NCBI RefSeq assembly: GCF_030730905.1
Contig: NZ_JAVAMP010000021.1
Span: 1 to 54,280, forward strand
DNA: 54,280 bases
From: Chengkuizengella axinellae
GTDB taxonomy: Bacteria > Bacillota > Bacilli > Paenibacillales > KCTC-33759
Direction: 5' to 3'
Within the stretch, counting starts at the first letter, position 1, and every line of letters starts with the position of its first letter. Below, one piece after another: positions 54,215 to 54,280 of the stretch. The notes beneath the pieces were generated by a model, which was not told the origin of the DNA, ran no database searches, and was given only the letters and a program-made list of their open reading frames with translations. Position numbers and translations under genes: made by a program.

Positions 54215-54280
54215 ATTAAAGTCGCCGATGAGACAGACGACAAAAACAAAACAAAATGCTTGTCATATAGAGCATTGGAA

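Overview
The window is a conserved housekeeping and sporulation block from a low-G+C, endospore-forming Firmicute of the order Bacillales. It runs in the same order as the Bacillus subtilis csfB-tmk-holB ... spoIIE-ftsH ... pabB-folK-lysS segment. Almost everything is on the + strand; abrB is the only convincing minus-strand gene. Sporulation genes (csfB, yabG, sspF, spoVG, fin, spoVT, yabP, yabQ, spoIIE, yabS, yabT) show that the organism makes endospores. The nadABC insertion between ftsH and coaX, the greA insertion before lysS, and the lack of several B. subtilis neighbours suggest Paenibacillaceae or a close relative rather than Bacillus itself. That family placement is inference.

Layout. 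0.2-7.6 kb: csfB, a PLP decarboxylase, tmk, darA, yaaR, holB, ricT, yabA, trmN6 and rsmI (nucleotide supply, clamp loading, replication control, RNA methylation). 7.6-13.4 kb: divergent abrB and tatD with Spo0A-type boxes between them, then yabE, rnmV, rsmA, yabG and veg. 13.6-19.1 kb: sspF, ispE, purR, ridA, spoVG, glmU, pth, fin. 19.2-29.7 kb: mfd, a PrsA-like lipoprotein, spoVT, a MurJ/SpoVB-type flippase, mazG, hbs, rqcP, yabP, yabQ, divIC. 29.7-39 kb: yabR with a long leader, spoIIE, yabS, yabT, tilS, hpt, ftsH. 39-45.6 kb: the complete de novo NAD pathway to nicotinate mononucleotide (nadA, nadB, nadC), then coaX, hslO, cysK. 45.7-50.7 kb: p-aminobenzoate and folate genes pabB-pabA-pabC-folP-folB-folK with yazB. 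50.7-54 kb: dusB, greA, lysS. The last 100 bases look like the promoter and leader of an rRNA operon that would lie just beyond the right edge.

All recognised genes are intact. I see no prophage, insertion sequence, CRISPR array, tRNA or rRNA gene inside the window, and no obviously new multi-gene system. The least explained material is between genes: (i) an AT-rich element that recurs directly after intrinsic terminators (five places, two of them in tandem before yabR); (ii) short palindromic elements ending in ACTTTTCGGGGACACC near nadA/nadB and after lysS; (iii) a 22-bp perfect palindrome and Spo0A-type boxes between abrB and tatD; (iv) a 7-7-7 dyad inside the nadA promoter; (v) an attenuator-like leader before yabR; (vi) a spoIIE promoter with the unusual 21-bp spacer known from B. 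subtilis. Compared with B. subtilis, xpaC/yaaN, yazA, metS, prs and ctc are missing from their usual places here.
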